A stretch of 64,000 nt of DNA from Bacteroidota bacterium. Its GTDB lineage: Bacteria; Bacteroidota; Bacteroidia; Chitinophagales; Chitinophagaceae. The position numbers were made by a program, and so were the translations under genes. The notes under the pieces are model-generated. The model made no database searches, was not told the origin of the DNA, and saw only the letters and a list, made by a program, of their open reading frames with translations. The stretch is taken from positions 248,001 to 312,000 of the forward strand of contig JAEZEI010000052.1 of NCBI GenBank assembly GCA_023417815.1. The letters run 5' to 3'. Each line of letters begins with the position of its first letter. The first letter of the stretch is position 1. Below are positions 35,437 to 45,275 of this stretch, piece after piece.

Positions 35437-36987
35437 ATGGATCTATCAAACATAAATAAAGGAAGGACAGTACGCCTGAAGGCTCCCATCGAGGTTGGTA
35501 ATATGGTTTTCGGCAAAGTTCCTCCACAGGCGAAAGAGCTTGAAGAGGCAATCCTCGGTGCGATCATGCTCGAAAAAAGCGCCTTTGATAATATTATTGA
35601 GATCCTGAAGCCCCAGTGTTTCTACGTAGAAGCGCATCAGCGTGTTTTCAAATCCATGCAATCACTGGCTGCTAAAAGCCTTCCGATCGATCTTCTTACC
35701 GTAGTGGAGGAATTACGCTTCCAGGGCGACCTTGAATTTGTTGGAGGTCCATATTTTGTTTCCCGGTTAACCAATACCGTAGTTTCTTCTGCAAATATTG
35801 AAGCGCATGCAAGGATCGTATTACAGAAATTTATCCAGCGCGAGCTCATCAGGATCAGTGGAGAGATTATCGGGGATGCTTATGAAGACAGCATTGATGT
35901 ATTTGATATGCTGGATAATGCAGAGTCTAAATTATTCGAGATCACCAACAGTCACCTCCGCAAGAATTTCGACAGCATAGATTCAGTGCTTGTTAAAACC
36001 ATCCAGCGAATTGAGGATATGCGTAATCGCAGCGAGGATATCACCGGCGTACCTACCGGGTTCCCTGCGCTTGACAGGGTTACCTACGGTTGGCAGGCAA
36101 CAGATCTCATTATTCTCGCAGCGAGGCCTTCGGTGGGTAAAACAGCATTTGCGCTTAACCTTGCCCGTAGTGCAGCCATGCATCCTACAAAACCCACGGC
36201 TGTAGGTTTCTTCAGCCTGGAAATGAGCAGCAGCCAGCTTGTTCAGCGTATTCTCAGCGCAGAATCAGAAATATGGCTGGAGAAGATAAGTCGTGGTAAA
36301 CTGGAAGAACATGAAATGAAGCAGCTTTACACAAAAGGAGTGGAGCGTTTAAGTAAGACCCCGATATTCATTGATGATTCAGCAGCACTAAACATTTTTG
36401 AGCTGAGGGCAAAATGCCGCAGGCTCAAGAATAAACATAATGTGGGCCTGATAATTATTGATTACCTGCAGTTAATGACAGGCAGCCAGGAAAGGAATTC
36501 CAATCGTGAGCAGGAGATCAGTAAGATCTCTAGAGACCTTAAGGGGCTTGCGAAGGAGCTCCAGGTTCCGATCATTGCCCTGTCGCAGTTGAGCAGGGAA
36601 GTGGAAAAGAGAAAGGAAGGAAACAAGATGCCTCAGCTAAGTGACCTTAGGGAATCCGGTGCTATTGAACAGGATGCGGATATGGTTATGTTCCTTTATC
36701 GCCCGGATTATTATGAACTTAATGCAAATGAGCATGGAGAAAGTACCAAAGGTGAAACTCATGTGAAGATCGCGAAACATCGTAACGGTAGCCTTGAAAC
36801 AATAAAGCTTCGTGCCCTTCTGCACATACAAAAATTCGTTGAAGATGAAGGCGGGATGCCCGGTCCTTCCGGGCCTGGTTCCTGGAGGCCATTGAATGAT
36901 GGTCCTGCAGAGGACGGTGGCAGGATGTTCATCCAGAAGGGAAGCAGGATGAATGACGATGAATTTGATGAAGAATCACCATTCTAA
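35437..36987 (+). CDS. dnaB: replicative DNA helicase
   Basis: A 516-residue hexameric helicase that unwinds DNA at the fork. The N-terminal primase-interacting domain begins at VPPQAKELEEAILGAIM; the RecA-like domain has Walker A ARPSVGKT (229-236), then FSLEMSS, Walker B LIIIDYLQLM and LSQLSREVEKR. The C-terminal tail is long, Gly/Pro-rich and then acidic (DDEFDEESPF). No intein is present. The stop codon overlaps the rsmE start as TAATG. Confidence 0.97.
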   Translation: MDLSNINKGRTVRLKAPIEVGNMVFGKVPPQAKELEEAILGAIMLEKSAFDNIIEILKPQCFYVEAHQRVFKSMQSLAAKSLPIDLLTVVEELRFQGDLEFVGGPYFVSRLTNTVVSSANIEAHARIVLQKFIQRELIRISGEIIGDAYEDSIDVFDMLDNAESKLFEITNSHLRKNFDSIDSVLVKTIQRIEDMRNRSEDITGVPTGFPALDRVTYGWQATDLIILAARPSVGKTAFALNLARSAAMHPTKPTAVGFFSLEMSSSQLVQRILSAESEIWLEKISRGKLEEHEMKQLYTKGVERLSKTPIFIDDSAALNIFELRAKCRRLKNKHNVGLIIIDYLQLMTGSQERNSNREQEISKISRDLKGLAKELQVPIIALSQLSREVEKRKEGNKMPQLSDLRESGAIEQDADMVMFLYRPDYYELNANEHGESTKGETHVKIAKHRNGSLETIKLRALLHIQKFVEDEGGMPGPSGPGSWRPLNDGPAEDGGRMFIQKGSRMNDDEFDEESPF

Positions 36988-37688
36988 TGATAAAGGACCT
37001 CCCGTATTTTTATTCTGAAGTGATACCCGGGAGCGGAGAAATGGTAAGCCTTCCGGAAGAATCGGCCCGGCATATCGCGCAGGTGCTGAGAATGAAGGAA
37101 GGTGATCTCCTGCACCTTACCGATGGAAAAGGTGCGCGGGCGGTTGCAGAGATCAGGTCTGCATCAAAGAGGAATGTTACACTTGTTATTAAAACAAAGG
37201 AAATTTATAATAAACCTGCACCGTCAATAACGATCGCAGTTTCTCCCCTAAAGAATTCTGCACGGTTTGAATGGTTCATTGAGAAAGCAACAGAACTCGG
37301 AATTTCTTCAATCATACCAATTATCTGTACCCGCACCGAAAGGCAGCATTTCCGAATGCCACGGATGATGGGCATCTTACAAAGTGCAATGTTGCAAAGC
37401 AAACAGGTTTGGATGCCTCAACTAGGGGAACCCGTTTTATTTCAGGCCCTGGTAAATTCTATTGATGCGAAGGAGAAGTTAATTGCCTGGTGTGGAGAAG
37501 GGGAGAAAAAAAATTTGGCGGCAGGTGCTGATTCAGATACCGTTGTCCTGATCGGGCCGGAAGGAGATTTTACAGAGGAAGAAATTCACGCTGCATTGAA
37601 AGCAGGCTTTAAAAGTGTTACGCTGGGAAATACAAGACTACGTACAGAAACAGCCGCCATTACAGCAGCAGTTATGCTAACCCGTTAG
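36987..37688 (+). CDS. rsmE: 16S rRNA m3U1498 methyltransferase
   Basis: A 233-residue SPOUT-fold enzyme that methylates N3 of U1498 in 16S rRNA. N-terminal PUA-like part (HIAQVLRMKEGD), C-terminal knot with LIGPEGDFTEEEI and LGNTRLRTETAAI. Its start overlaps the dnaB stop by one base, so translation is probably coupled. Its end overlaps pyrD by 17 bp. Confidence 0.94.
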   Translation: MIKDLPYFYSEVIPGSGEMVSLPEESARHIAQVLRMKEGDLLHLTDGKGARAVAEIRSASKRNVTLVIKTKEIYNKPAPSITIAVSPLKNSARFEWFIEKATELGISSIIPIICTRTERQHFRMPRMMGILQSAMLQSKQVWMPQLGEPVLFQALVNSIDAKEKLIAWCGEGEKKNLAAGADSDTVVLIGPEGDFTEEEIHAALKAGFKSVTLGNTRLRTETAAITAAVMLTR

Positions 37689-38694
37689 TTATCCTTTTTA
37701 CAATTGCAGGTCCTTCATAAATGAAACCCGTCCACACCTGCACCAGCTTTGCGCCGGCATTTATATGCGCCCGCGCATCTTCAGCACTGAAAACTCCTCC
37801 GCTTGCAATGATATTCAACTTTCCATTGCTCCTGGCGAAAGCGTGTTTAATAAGGGAGGTCACCCGGTTTGTTAAGGGAGCCCCGCTCAGTCCCCCTGCA
37901 CCTGCATTTTCAACCTCCTGCGACGAAGAGGATAATCCTTCCCTGCTAAGTGTTGTATTGGAAATGATAAGTCCATCAAGATCTATATTAAGGGCAAGAT
38001 CTATCACTTCATTGAAGTGTTCCATGGTGAGGTCAGGTGCGATCTTTAACAATATGGGCCTGTATACTTTTTCGCCGGCCCTGTTTTCCTGCAGGTTTGT
38101 AAGGATCCTTTTAAGTGAGCCCACTTCCTGGAGTTCTCTCAGTCCTGGGGTATTAGGGCTGCTAACGTTCACAACAAAGTAATCTACATATGGGTAAAGT
38201 GTCCTGAAACAGATCTCGTAATCGAGCCAGGCATCATTGTTCTGGGTGTTCTTATTTTTGCCGATGTTTCCTCCAACGATCATTGCGGAACCATGCTTGC
38301 GCCAGTTCCTGAGTCTTTCTGCAATTACATGTGCTCCATCATTGTTGAATCCCATCCGGTTCACAAGTGCTTTATCTGCAGGCAGCCTGAATAGTCTTGG
38401 TCTTTCATTACCATCCTGGGGAAGAGGGGTAACCGTTCCGATTTCTATAAACCCAAAACCGATATTATCAAGTTCAGCAAGATAAAGAGCGTTCTTATCA
38501 AAACCGGCTCCCAGGCCCACCCTGTTCCTGAAATGCAGGCCGAAAACTTTAACCGGGTTGTGTGAAGGATGAAAGGTTTTTTTAATTAACCCACCGAAAA
38601 AAGTCCGATTCACCGACCGGAACATATTCATCGAGAAATGGTGCACTTTCTCTGCATCAAAAAGGAATAATAGGCGCCTGGCAACTTTATACAT
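37672..38694 (-). CDS. pyrD: dihydroorotate dehydrogenase, quinone-dependent (class 2)
   Basis: A 340-residue FMN enzyme that oxidises dihydroorotate to orotate, passing electrons to quinone at the membrane. N-terminal helices MYKVARRLLFLFDAEKVHHF mark class 2. Core motifs: GLGAGFDKNA, NRMGFNNDGA, NVSSPNTPGLR (active-site Ser) and IASGGVFSAEDA. I start at 38694; an in-frame ATG at 38775 would add 27 residues with no family support and would cross the thiolase promoter. Confidence 0.94.
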   Translation of the reverse strand: MYKVARRLLFLFDAEKVHHFSMNMFRSVNRTFFGGLIKKTFHPSHNPVKVFGLHFRNRVGLGAGFDKNALYLAELDNIGFGFIEIGTVTPLPQDGNERPRLFRLPADKALVNRMGFNNDGAHVIAERLRNWRKHGSAMIVGGNIGKNKNTQNNDAWLDYEICFRTLYPYVDYFVVNVSSPNTPGLRELQEVGSLKRILTNLQENRAGEKVYRPILLKIAPDLTMEHFNEVIDLALNIDLDGLIISNTTLSREGLSSSSQEVENAGAGGLSGAPLTNRVTSLIKHAFARSNGKLNIIASGGVFSAEDARAHINAGAKLVQVWTGFIYEGPAIVKRITNGLA

Positions 38695-38699
38695 CTGCG

Positions 38700-38710
38700 C
38701 GAAAATAACG
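38700..38710 (-). promoter_or_regulatory. -7-like element before pyrD (TTCG variant)
   Basis: The minus strand reads TATTTTCGC here, only a few bases before the pyrD start at 38694. It is a TTCG variant of the -7 motif and would give a very short leader. Confidence 0.3.
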
Positions 38711-38745
38711 ACGACTTTTGGTTTTTTGTTTTGCTGTGAGAAGAC

Positions 38746-38753
38746 TAACTTTG
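38746..38753 (+). promoter_or_regulatory. -7 element before the thiolase gene
   Basis: TAACTTTG matches the consensus exactly, 33 nt before the thiolase start. TTTG at 38725-38728 could be a -33 with a short 17-nt spacer. Confidence 0.55.
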
Positions 38754-38786
38754 AAATAGAAGGTTGCATAAACAACTAAATAAAAT

Positions 38787-39968
38787 ATGATGCAGGAAGC
38801 ATATATAATAGCAGGGTATCGTACTGCAGTAGGAAAGGCGAAAAAGGGAGGGTTCAGGTTCACGCGGCCTGATGACCTGGCTATAACTGTAATTAAGGGT
38901 TTGCTGGCTTCAGTTCCCCAACTTGATCCAAAATTAGTAGACGATGTGATTGTAGGAAATGCAGTGCCGGAGGCAGAGCAGGGGTTACAGGTAGGCCGGA
39001 TAATAGCGTCAAGGGCAATAGGCGTGCATGCTCCAGGTATAACAATCAATCGTTATTGCGCGAGCGGCCTTGAGAGTATAGCCATGGCTACGGCAAAGAT
39101 CAGGACAGGAATGGCAGACTGTATCATAGCCGGGGGTACGGAAAGTATGAGCCTGGTACCGACCGCAGGCTGGAAAACAGTTCCTGCATATTCAATTGCG
39201 AATGATGAACCCGATTATTACCTGAGCATGGGGCTTACTGCTGAAGCTGTAGCCAAAGAGTTTGGTGTAAACCGTGAGGAAATGGATGAATTCAGTTTCA
39301 ACAGTCATATGAAAGCTGCCAAAGCTATCCGTGAGGGATATTTTAAATCCGGGATACTTTCCGTGGAAGTAGAGCAGGTTTATGTGAATGAGGAGGGAAA
39401 GAAATCCAAAAAGAAGTTCGTGGTTGATACGGATGAAGGTGTAAGGGAGGATACAACGCTTGAGGCCCTTGCTAAACTAAAACCTGCCTTTGCAAATAAT
39501 GGAACAGTTACGGCAGGTAATTCATCCCAAACCAGTGATGGTGCTGCTTTTGTAATTGTTATGAGTGAAAAGCTGATTAACTCTCTCCAGTTAAAGCCTA
39601 TAGCAAGGCTCGTAAATTGTGTAAGTGCTGGTGTTCATCCAAGAATAATGGGAGTAGGACCTATTGAAGCTGTCCCTAAAGTACTTAAACGGGCAGGTAT
39701 GAATCTGGCAGATATAGATCTTATTGAATTGAATGAAGCCTTCGCTTCGCAGTCACTGGCAGTGATCCGGGAATTATCGTTAGATCCTGCAAAGGTGAAC
39801 ATAAACGGGGGAGCAATTGCGCTGGGTCATCCGCTGGGATGTTCAGGCAGTAAGCTAACTATTCAACTGATTAATGACATGAAGCGCCTTGATAAGAAAT
39901 ACGGAATGGTTACCGCCTGTGTTGGTGGAGGCCAGGGTATTGCTGGAATAATTGAAAACATTAATTAG
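38787..39968 (+). CDS. acetyl-CoA C-acyltransferase (thiolase)
   Basis: A 393-residue thiolase that cleaves or forms acyl-CoA carbon-carbon bonds in fatty-acid oxidation or acetoacetyl-CoA synthesis. The active site is complete: Cys91 (NRYCASGLES), His348 (GHPLG) and Cys378 (TACVGGGQG). The length and position of the last two equal the Zoogloea enzyme. No fadB/fadJ partner is adjacent, so the pathway is undecided. It overlaps the convergent DUF983 gene by 8 bp. Confidence 0.93.
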   Translation: MMQEAYIIAGYRTAVGKAKKGGFRFTRPDDLAITVIKGLLASVPQLDPKLVDDVIVGNAVPEAEQGLQVGRIIASRAIGVHAPGITINRYCASGLESIAMATAKIRTGMADCIIAGGTESMSLVPTAGWKTVPAYSIANDEPDYYLSMGLTAEAVAKEFGVNREEMDEFSFNSHMKAAKAIREGYFKSGILSVEVEQVYVNEEGKKSKKKFVVDTDEGVREDTTLEALAKLKPAFANNGTVTAGNSSQTSDGAAFVIVMSEKLINSLQLKPIARLVNCVSAGVHPRIMGVGPIEAVPKVLKRAGMNLADIDLIELNEAFASQSLAVIRELSLDPAKVNINGGAIALGHPLGCSGSKLTIQLINDMKRLDKKYGMVTACVGGGQGIAGIIENIN

Positions 39969-40410
39969 CGTTAGTGTCGAATTCGTGGGGATCGGTTCTG
40001 TCATATTCCGGGTCGTATGTTACAAAGAAACGCATATAGATCACCCTGCTAAGCCTCATCAGCCATGGTTGCAGTAATACAAGGATCACTGCATTCACCA
40101 GTAACCAGTATAATACCCGGTTATCATCAGTTGATACACCAATGAATATCCACCATGCAATGAATGTAGCGACAGAAACAGCAACTGCAAGCGCATAACT
40201 TACATAGCCTGTTCCATACCAAAAGCCAGGTTCAAGATCGTACCGCTGGTTGCAAACCGGGCATCTTTCGGGCATATCAAATATCCTGGAAAGTTTCAGG
40301 CTCTTATAGGCATTCTGATCAGTGAACATTTTTCCTCTCCTGCACCTGGGGCATTTCATTGTAATAATACTCCACATGTATCCTGGCCGGGGTTTCTCTT
40401 CGTGTTCCAT
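39961..40410 (-). CDS. DUF983-family membrane protein with zinc ribbon
   Basis: A 149-residue protein with an N-terminal four-cysteine zinc ribbon (CPRCRRGKMF and CPVCNQRYD), then two membrane helices (about 68-93 and 103-122). This is the DUF983 family; its function is unknown. GFWYGTGYVSYALA is the family hallmark between ribbon and first helix. It is the last gene of the minus-strand run from dihydroorotase. Confidence 0.88.
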   Translation of the reverse strand: MEHEEKPRPGYMWSIITMKCPRCRRGKMFTDQNAYKSLKLSRIFDMPERCPVCNQRYDLEPGFWYGTGYVSYALAVAVSVATFIAWWIFIGVSTDDNRVLYWLLVNAVILVLLQPWLMRLSRVIYMRFFVTYDPEYDRTDPHEFDTNAN

Positions 40411-40442
40411 ACTGCAAATTTACGAGAACCTTTAAGTGCAGA

Positions 40443-42272
40443 CTAAATTTTAACGCCTGCTGTGATACCTTCTTTTTTACGTTCCCCGATCTGCTGCCGC
40501 CACATTGCGTAATACAATCCCTTTTCTTCGAGTAATTCGGCATGTGTTCCTGTTTCTGCAACCACACCTTTTTCCAAAACATAGATCCGGTCTGCATGCA
40601 TAATTGTGCTCAAACGGTGGGCAATCAGGATGGTTATTTGCTCACGCATCCTTGAAATATCTATGATCGTATTCGTGATCTCCTCTTCAGTAAGTGAATC
40701 AAGCGCTGAAGTTGCTTCATCGAAGATCAGTAAATGCGGTTTCCGCAAAAGCGCCCTGGCAATCGAGATCCGTTGCTTTTCACCCCCGGAAAGTTTTAAA
40801 CCCCCTTCGCCGATCATTGTATCAACTCCTTTTTCAGCCCGGGCAAGCAGGTTGAAACAACTTGCTTTCTGGAGCGCATCCTGCAGGTCTGCCTCTGTTG
40901 CCTGCGGATTAACGAACATCAGGTTCTCACGAATGGTTCCGCTGAACAGATTTGTATCCTGGGTCACGAATCCTATCTGTTTTCTAAGGTCATCGAACCG
41001 GATATCATTTTCATTCAGGTTATTGTAAAGTATCACTCCCTCCTGGGGGCGATACAGTCCGACCAAAAGCTTCATAAGAGTGGATTTACCGCTGCCGCTA
41101 GGACCAACAAATGCTATTGTCTCCCCTTGCTTCACCCTGAAGGAAATATTATCGATGGCTTTATGACTGGCAGTCTGGTGTTTGAACCCAACTTCCTTAA
41201 AATGCAATTCCCTGATGCCGCCTAAAGTAACAGGTTGTAAAGGTTCTTTTTCCGGTTCCTTTTTCATCAGGTTCCGGAAATTATTCAACGATGCCTCAGC
41301 TTCGCGGTAGCTTAACAGGATGTTTCCTATTTCCTGAAGCGGCCCAAATATGAAGAATGAAAAGATCTGCATGGTAACCAGTTGCCCGGCATCCATTTCG
41401 TGCCGGAATATGAGCCACATTAAGATGAACAGGATCACTTGCCTGAGCGTGTTCACCATGGTTCCCTGCAGAAAACTGATACTTCTAATCCGCTTAACCT
41501 TTTTGAGTTCCAGGCCCAGGATCTTGTAAGTATTCTTATTGAGGCGATCTACCTCCTGTCGTGTGAGTCCGAGGCTCTTCACCAGTTCAATGTTGCGAAG
41601 CGACTCCGTGGTGGATCCTGCCAGTGCCGTAGTCTCGCCCACAATATTCTTTTGGATGGTTTTGATCTTTTTGCTGAGAAGATTGGTGATGATTGTGAGA
41701 ATGATGATACCAGCTACGTATGCTACCGGGATTCTCCAGTTTATATAAAGAGCTGCATAAACGAATACAAAGACAACGCCTACGATAACACCAAAAAGAA
41801 TGTTGATGAAGTTGATCATGAACTTCTCTACATCAGCTCTCACTTTAGTAAGAACGCTTAATGTTTCACCGCTTCGCTGGTCTTCAAATTCCTGGTAAGG
41901 AAGCTTCATTGCATGCTGCAAACCATCAGTGAATACCCTGGCGCCGAATTTCTGGATGATAAGGTTGAGGAAATAATCCTGGAAGGCTTTTGCGATCCGG
42001 CTCACCATGGCAACAGAGATAGAAAACAATAGTATGTAGACCACGCCAAGTTCGAGGTATGGCTTTCCATTACGCGTGGTATCATTATATAACCAGTAGA
42101 AACTGTTTTCTGTAAAAGCAGAAGGCTGGTTACGGTAATCGTTTGCCAGGTTTACAAGTTTTCCCAAAAGGATCGGATCAACCAGGGAAAACCCCATATT
42201 TATGGCAGCTAGCGTTAGTGTTAATATAACAAGCCATTTATGTGGCTTGAGATAATGGAGCAGGATCTTCAT
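40443..42272 (-). CDS. ABC transporter, fused permease and ATPase
   Basis: A 609-residue half-exporter with a six-helix membrane domain (about 12-320) and an ATPase domain: Walker A GPSGSGKST (390-398), Q-loop near 438, signature LSGGE (494-498), Walker B LLIFDE (514-519) and switch His552. It differs from the exporter at 2330-4135 by a canonical LSGG signature and a more polar segment after the first helix (48-72). Substrate unknown. It follows yifB by 23 bp. Confidence 0.9.
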   Translation of the reverse strand: MKILLHYLKPHKWLVILTLTLAAINMGFSLVDPILLGKLVNLANDYRNQPSAFTENSFYWLYNDTTRNGKPYLELGVVYILLFSISVAMVSRIAKAFQDYFLNLIIQKFGARVFTDGLQHAMKLPYQEFEDQRSGETLSVLTKVRADVEKFMINFINILFGVIVGVVFVFVYAALYINWRIPVAYVAGIIILTIITNLLSKKIKTIQKNIVGETTALAGSTTESLRNIELVKSLGLTRQEVDRLNKNTYKILGLELKKVKRIRSISFLQGTMVNTLRQVILFILMWLIFRHEMDAGQLVTMQIFSFFIFGPLQEIGNILLSYREAEASLNNFRNLMKKEPEKEPLQPVTLGGIRELHFKEVGFKHQTASHKAIDNISFRVKQGETIAFVGPSGSGKSTLMKLLVGLYRPQEGVILYNNLNENDIRFDDLRKQIGFVTQDTNLFSGTIRENLMFVNPQATEADLQDALQKASCFNLLARAEKGVDTMIGEGGLKLSGGEKQRISIARALLRKPHLLIFDEATSALDSLTEEEITNTIIDISRMREQITILIAHRLSTIMHADRIYVLEKGVVAETGTHAELLEEKGLYYAMWRQQIGERKKEGITAGVKI

Positions 42273-42295
42273 TACCTAAATATCGTAAAAGCATA

Positions 42296-43855
42296 TCAAT
42301 GTAAATGAGCAGATGGTAAACCCCAGGTCTCCCGGTCAAGGCTTCTGAAATGTATAGCCTCTGCAACATGTTCGCCCTTTATATTTTCCGAGCTATCAAG
42401 ATCAGCAATGGTTCTGCTCACTTTCAATATCCTGTCGTACGCCCTGGCAGACAGGTCCAGCTTCTCCATAGCCTTTTTCAACAATATCCTTGAAGGTTCG
42501 TCCAGTTCACACAATTGCTTCACATGATTGCTGGTCATCTGGGCATTGGAATACACACCTTCTAAATTTAAATACCGTTTTGATTGTATATCCCTTGCTG
42601 CAATAACCCGTTGCCGTATCGCTTCACTTTTTTCTGACACCCTCAGAGAGGATAATTCGTTGAAGTCGACCGGGGTAACTTCCACGTGCAGATCTATCCG
42701 GTCTAAAAGAGGGCCGCTTATCCTGTTAAGGTATTTCTGAACAGTGCCGGGCGGGCAGGTGCAGGTTCTTTCAGGGTGATTGAAAAACCCGCAGGGGCAG
42801 GGGTTCATACTTGCTATAAGCATGAAGCTGGCAGGGAAATCTATAGAGACTTTTGCCCGGGAGATGGTAACCCTTCTTTCCTCTATAGGTTGCCGCATTA
42901 CTTCAAGCACCGTTCTTTTAAATTCAGGTAATTCGTCGAGGAAAAGCACTCCATTGTGTGCAAGGGAGATCTCGCCAGGCTGAGGATTTCCCCCACCGCC
43001 CACCAATGCAACATCCGAAATGGTATGGTGAGGACTTCTGAAAGGCCGTCTGGAAACAAGGGTAGCATGTTCAGGTAGTTTTCCTGCTACGCTATGGATC
43101 TTGGTGGTTTCAAGCGATTCCTGCAAAGTAAGCGGTGGAAGAATGGTGGGAAGTCTTTTGGCAAGCATGGTCTTTCCCGCTCCGGGAGGACCAATAAGAA
43201 TGGCATTGTGGCCACCTGCCGCCGCAATTTCCAGGGATCGTTTTATATTTTCCTGGCCTTTTACATCTGCAAAGTCAATTTCAAAATCATATTGTGCTGC
43301 TGCGAATTCTTCCCGGCAATTAATGAACGTTTTCTGCAAGGGATTCTTGCCTTCAAGATGTTTAATGATGTCTTCAATATGATCGATTCCATAAACATCA
43401 ATATTGTTTACGATGCCTGCCTCGCGAGCATTGCCCGCAGGTACAATTAGTCCCTTAAAACCTTCCTTCCTGGCCTGTATTGCGATTGGAAGTGACCCGC
43501 GAATAGGTTTAACTGCACCATCAAGACTTAATTCCCCCATCATCACAAAATTCTTAAGGTCATCCCCTGGAATCTGTTCATGCGCCGCAAGTATCCCTAT
43601 TGCAATGGGCAGGTCAAATGCAGAACCCGACTTTTTAATATCAGCAGGTGCCATATTGATCACGATCTTGGTTCGTGGCATTTCAAGGCCGATCGATTTA
43701 ATGGCACTGTCTACTCGCTGCAGGCTTTCTTTTACTGCATTATCCGGCAATCCAACTATATAATAATGCTGCCCTGTTCCGGGAATATTAACCTCTATAG
43801 AAATGGTGATGGCCTCTACTCCATATACTGCGCTTCCAAAAATATTTACCAGCAT
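42296..43855 (-). CDS. YifB/ComM-family Mg-chelatase-like AAA ATPase
   Basis: A 519-residue protein with an N-terminal Lon-protease-like fold (GLPDNAVKESLQRV, MGELSLDGAVKPIRG), a AAA core with Walker A GPPGAGKT (222-229), a cysteine-rich stretch (CPCGFFNHPERTCTC) and a C-terminal helical lid. ComM, its studied relative, is a helicase that aids branch migration during natural transformation. A role in DNA uptake here is inferred from that family only. Confidence 0.92.
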   Translation of the reverse strand: MLVNIFGSAVYGVEAITISIEVNIPGTGQHYYIVGLPDNAVKESLQRVDSAIKSIGLEMPRTKIVINMAPADIKKSGSAFDLPIAIGILAAHEQIPGDDLKNFVMMGELSLDGAVKPIRGSLPIAIQARKEGFKGLIVPAGNAREAGIVNNIDVYGIDHIEDIIKHLEGKNPLQKTFINCREEFAAAQYDFEIDFADVKGQENIKRSLEIAAAGGHNAILIGPPGAGKTMLAKRLPTILPPLTLQESLETTKIHSVAGKLPEHATLVSRRPFRSPHHTISDVALVGGGGNPQPGEISLAHNGVLFLDELPEFKRTVLEVMRQPIEERRVTISRAKVSIDFPASFMLIASMNPCPCGFFNHPERTCTCPPGTVQKYLNRISGPLLDRIDLHVEVTPVDFNELSSLRVSEKSEAIRQRVIAARDIQSKRYLNLEGVYSNAQMTSNHVKQLCELDEPSRILLKKAMEKLDLSARAYDRILKVSRTIADLDSSENIKGEHVAEAIHFRSLDRETWGLPSAHLH

Positions 43856-43950
43856 TTTTTTGAAGGCAAGGTAAACCTATAAAGAAAGGAAAAAGGGTAG
43901 GTTGAAGAAGTAAACGAATGTAAGCAATTAGGGAATTTGCCACATTCAGC

Positions 43951-45273
43951 CTATTGCTCTCCCAGTCGGCCAAGAAGATCTACGACTCCTTCCTGTTTCA
44001 GAATAAGGTATCCCAGCCTGTCCTGGCTAATACCTGGCTTTAGCCTGTATTCAAAATGCAATACATCATCCTTAAGTTTTGTTTCAAAGAAATTAAAAAC
44101 AATTCCCTTGTGGTCTTTTAGATCGTGGCCGATCTCATAAAGATGGGTGGAGAGAATAAACAGCGAGTTCGGGATCCTCAGCAAACCTTCGATAACTGTT
44201 TTGCTGCATTTCATCGCATCTTCCACATTCGTGCCCTTGAATAATTCATCAATAAGTATGAGCCATTTCCGTCCATCATTAATCCTTGTAAGAGTGGATT
44301 TAATTCGTTGTACCTCGTTATAGAAATAACTTTCCCCTTTTACGAGGTTATCCATAACATTTATGTTACTGAGCATCCCTTCAAAAAAAGTGAGCGACAT
44401 ATTTTTGGCTGGAACCCCTAACCCGGTATGCGCCAGGAACACCGTTGTTCCTACTGCTTTTATGAAGGTGCTTTTTCCAGCCATGTTCGCCCCTGTGAGA
44501 AAGAGGAATTTATTCTGTTTATCGAGTTCAAGGTCATATGGTATGGCATTTTCCAGAAGTATATGGTAAAATCCTTCAATCGAGATCAAAGGATCTTCCT
44601 TCTCAATAAATTCAGGAAACGTAAGTCCAAATTGCACTACAGCTTTGCCCATACTGTTCCATGCATCCAGGATGCCGTACAGTCTTACCAGGTCAAGTAT
44701 CTGGCGTTTAAATCTATACCTTAGGAAATGCCCGTATCGAAGGATATCTGTTACCTGGACTTGTTTGAATGAGCCGTATTTAAGCAACTCCTTGATCTCA
44801 CCCGCTTTCAAATGATCTTCAATTTCCTTCATCACCCTGGAGAGCGGTTCAGGAGTATTATCACTCCTTAAATCAAGTATCTTACTCATTCCCCGCAAAA
44901 ATTCAAATGAATGTTCCACAGAATATTTTACGAGCGAATAATCCGGTCCGTAGAAGAGTTTATAGGAGAGTGAGGAGAACTTTCCTGGCCTGGATGGGAT
45001 TCTGTCGATATTTGTAAGATAAAAATTTTCGATCACCATTAAGGTGCCGTTCGTTATTCCCGACCTGATCTGGTCAGCCTTTTCTATCATTCGTTTCAGG
45101 GTATCCTGAACACCCCGGATCTTTTCTATTGACTCAAGAGGCTGGGATAGCATCTTATACAAAGCATCGCGACCATGGCTTGTATTGGTCAGGTCAATCT
45201 TTTCAAACACAGAAAACCCCGCACCGGTGTCGAAGATGGAAAGATCATTCAGGGTGGTTTTATCTATCAGCAT
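43951..45273 (-). CDS. short MutS-like DNA repair ATPase
   Basis: A 440-residue protein with the MutS core (clamp/lever helices) and the ABC-type ATPase domain: Walker A TGANMAGKST (260-269), then a Walker B LILIDELFKGT and the His switch (STHLYEI). It lacks the mismatch-binding and connector domains of a full MutS (about 850 residues) and the Smr domain of MutS2. It should bind branched DNA or act as a dimeric clamp, but that is inference. It ends 95 bp before yifB and starts 2 bp after the dihydroorotase gene. Confidence 0.85.
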   Translation of the reverse strand: MLIDKTTLNDLSIFDTGAGFSVFEKIDLTNTSHGRDALYKMLSQPLESIEKIRGVQDTLKRMIEKADQIRSGITNGTLMVIENFYLTNIDRIPSRPGKFSSLSYKLFYGPDYSLVKYSVEHSFEFLRGMSKILDLRSDNTPEPLSRVMKEIEDHLKAGEIKELLKYGSFKQVQVTDILRYGHFLRYRFKRQILDLVRLYGILDAWNSMGKAVVQFGLTFPEFIEKEDPLISIEGFYHILLENAIPYDLELDKQNKFLFLTGANMAGKSTFIKAVGTTVFLAHTGLGVPAKNMSLTFFEGMLSNINVMDNLVKGESYFYNEVQRIKSTLTRINDGRKWLILIDELFKGTNVEDAMKCSKTVIEGLLRIPNSLFILSTHLYEIGHDLKDHKGIVFNFFETKLKDDVLHFEYRLKPGISQDRLGYLILKQEGVVDLLGRLGEQ

Positions 45274-45275
45274 TT

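Noticed and set aside
38695..38775. N-terminal extension of pyrD
   Set aside because: Class 2 enzymes begin at the MYKVARRLLF segment, and the extension crosses the thiolase promoter.
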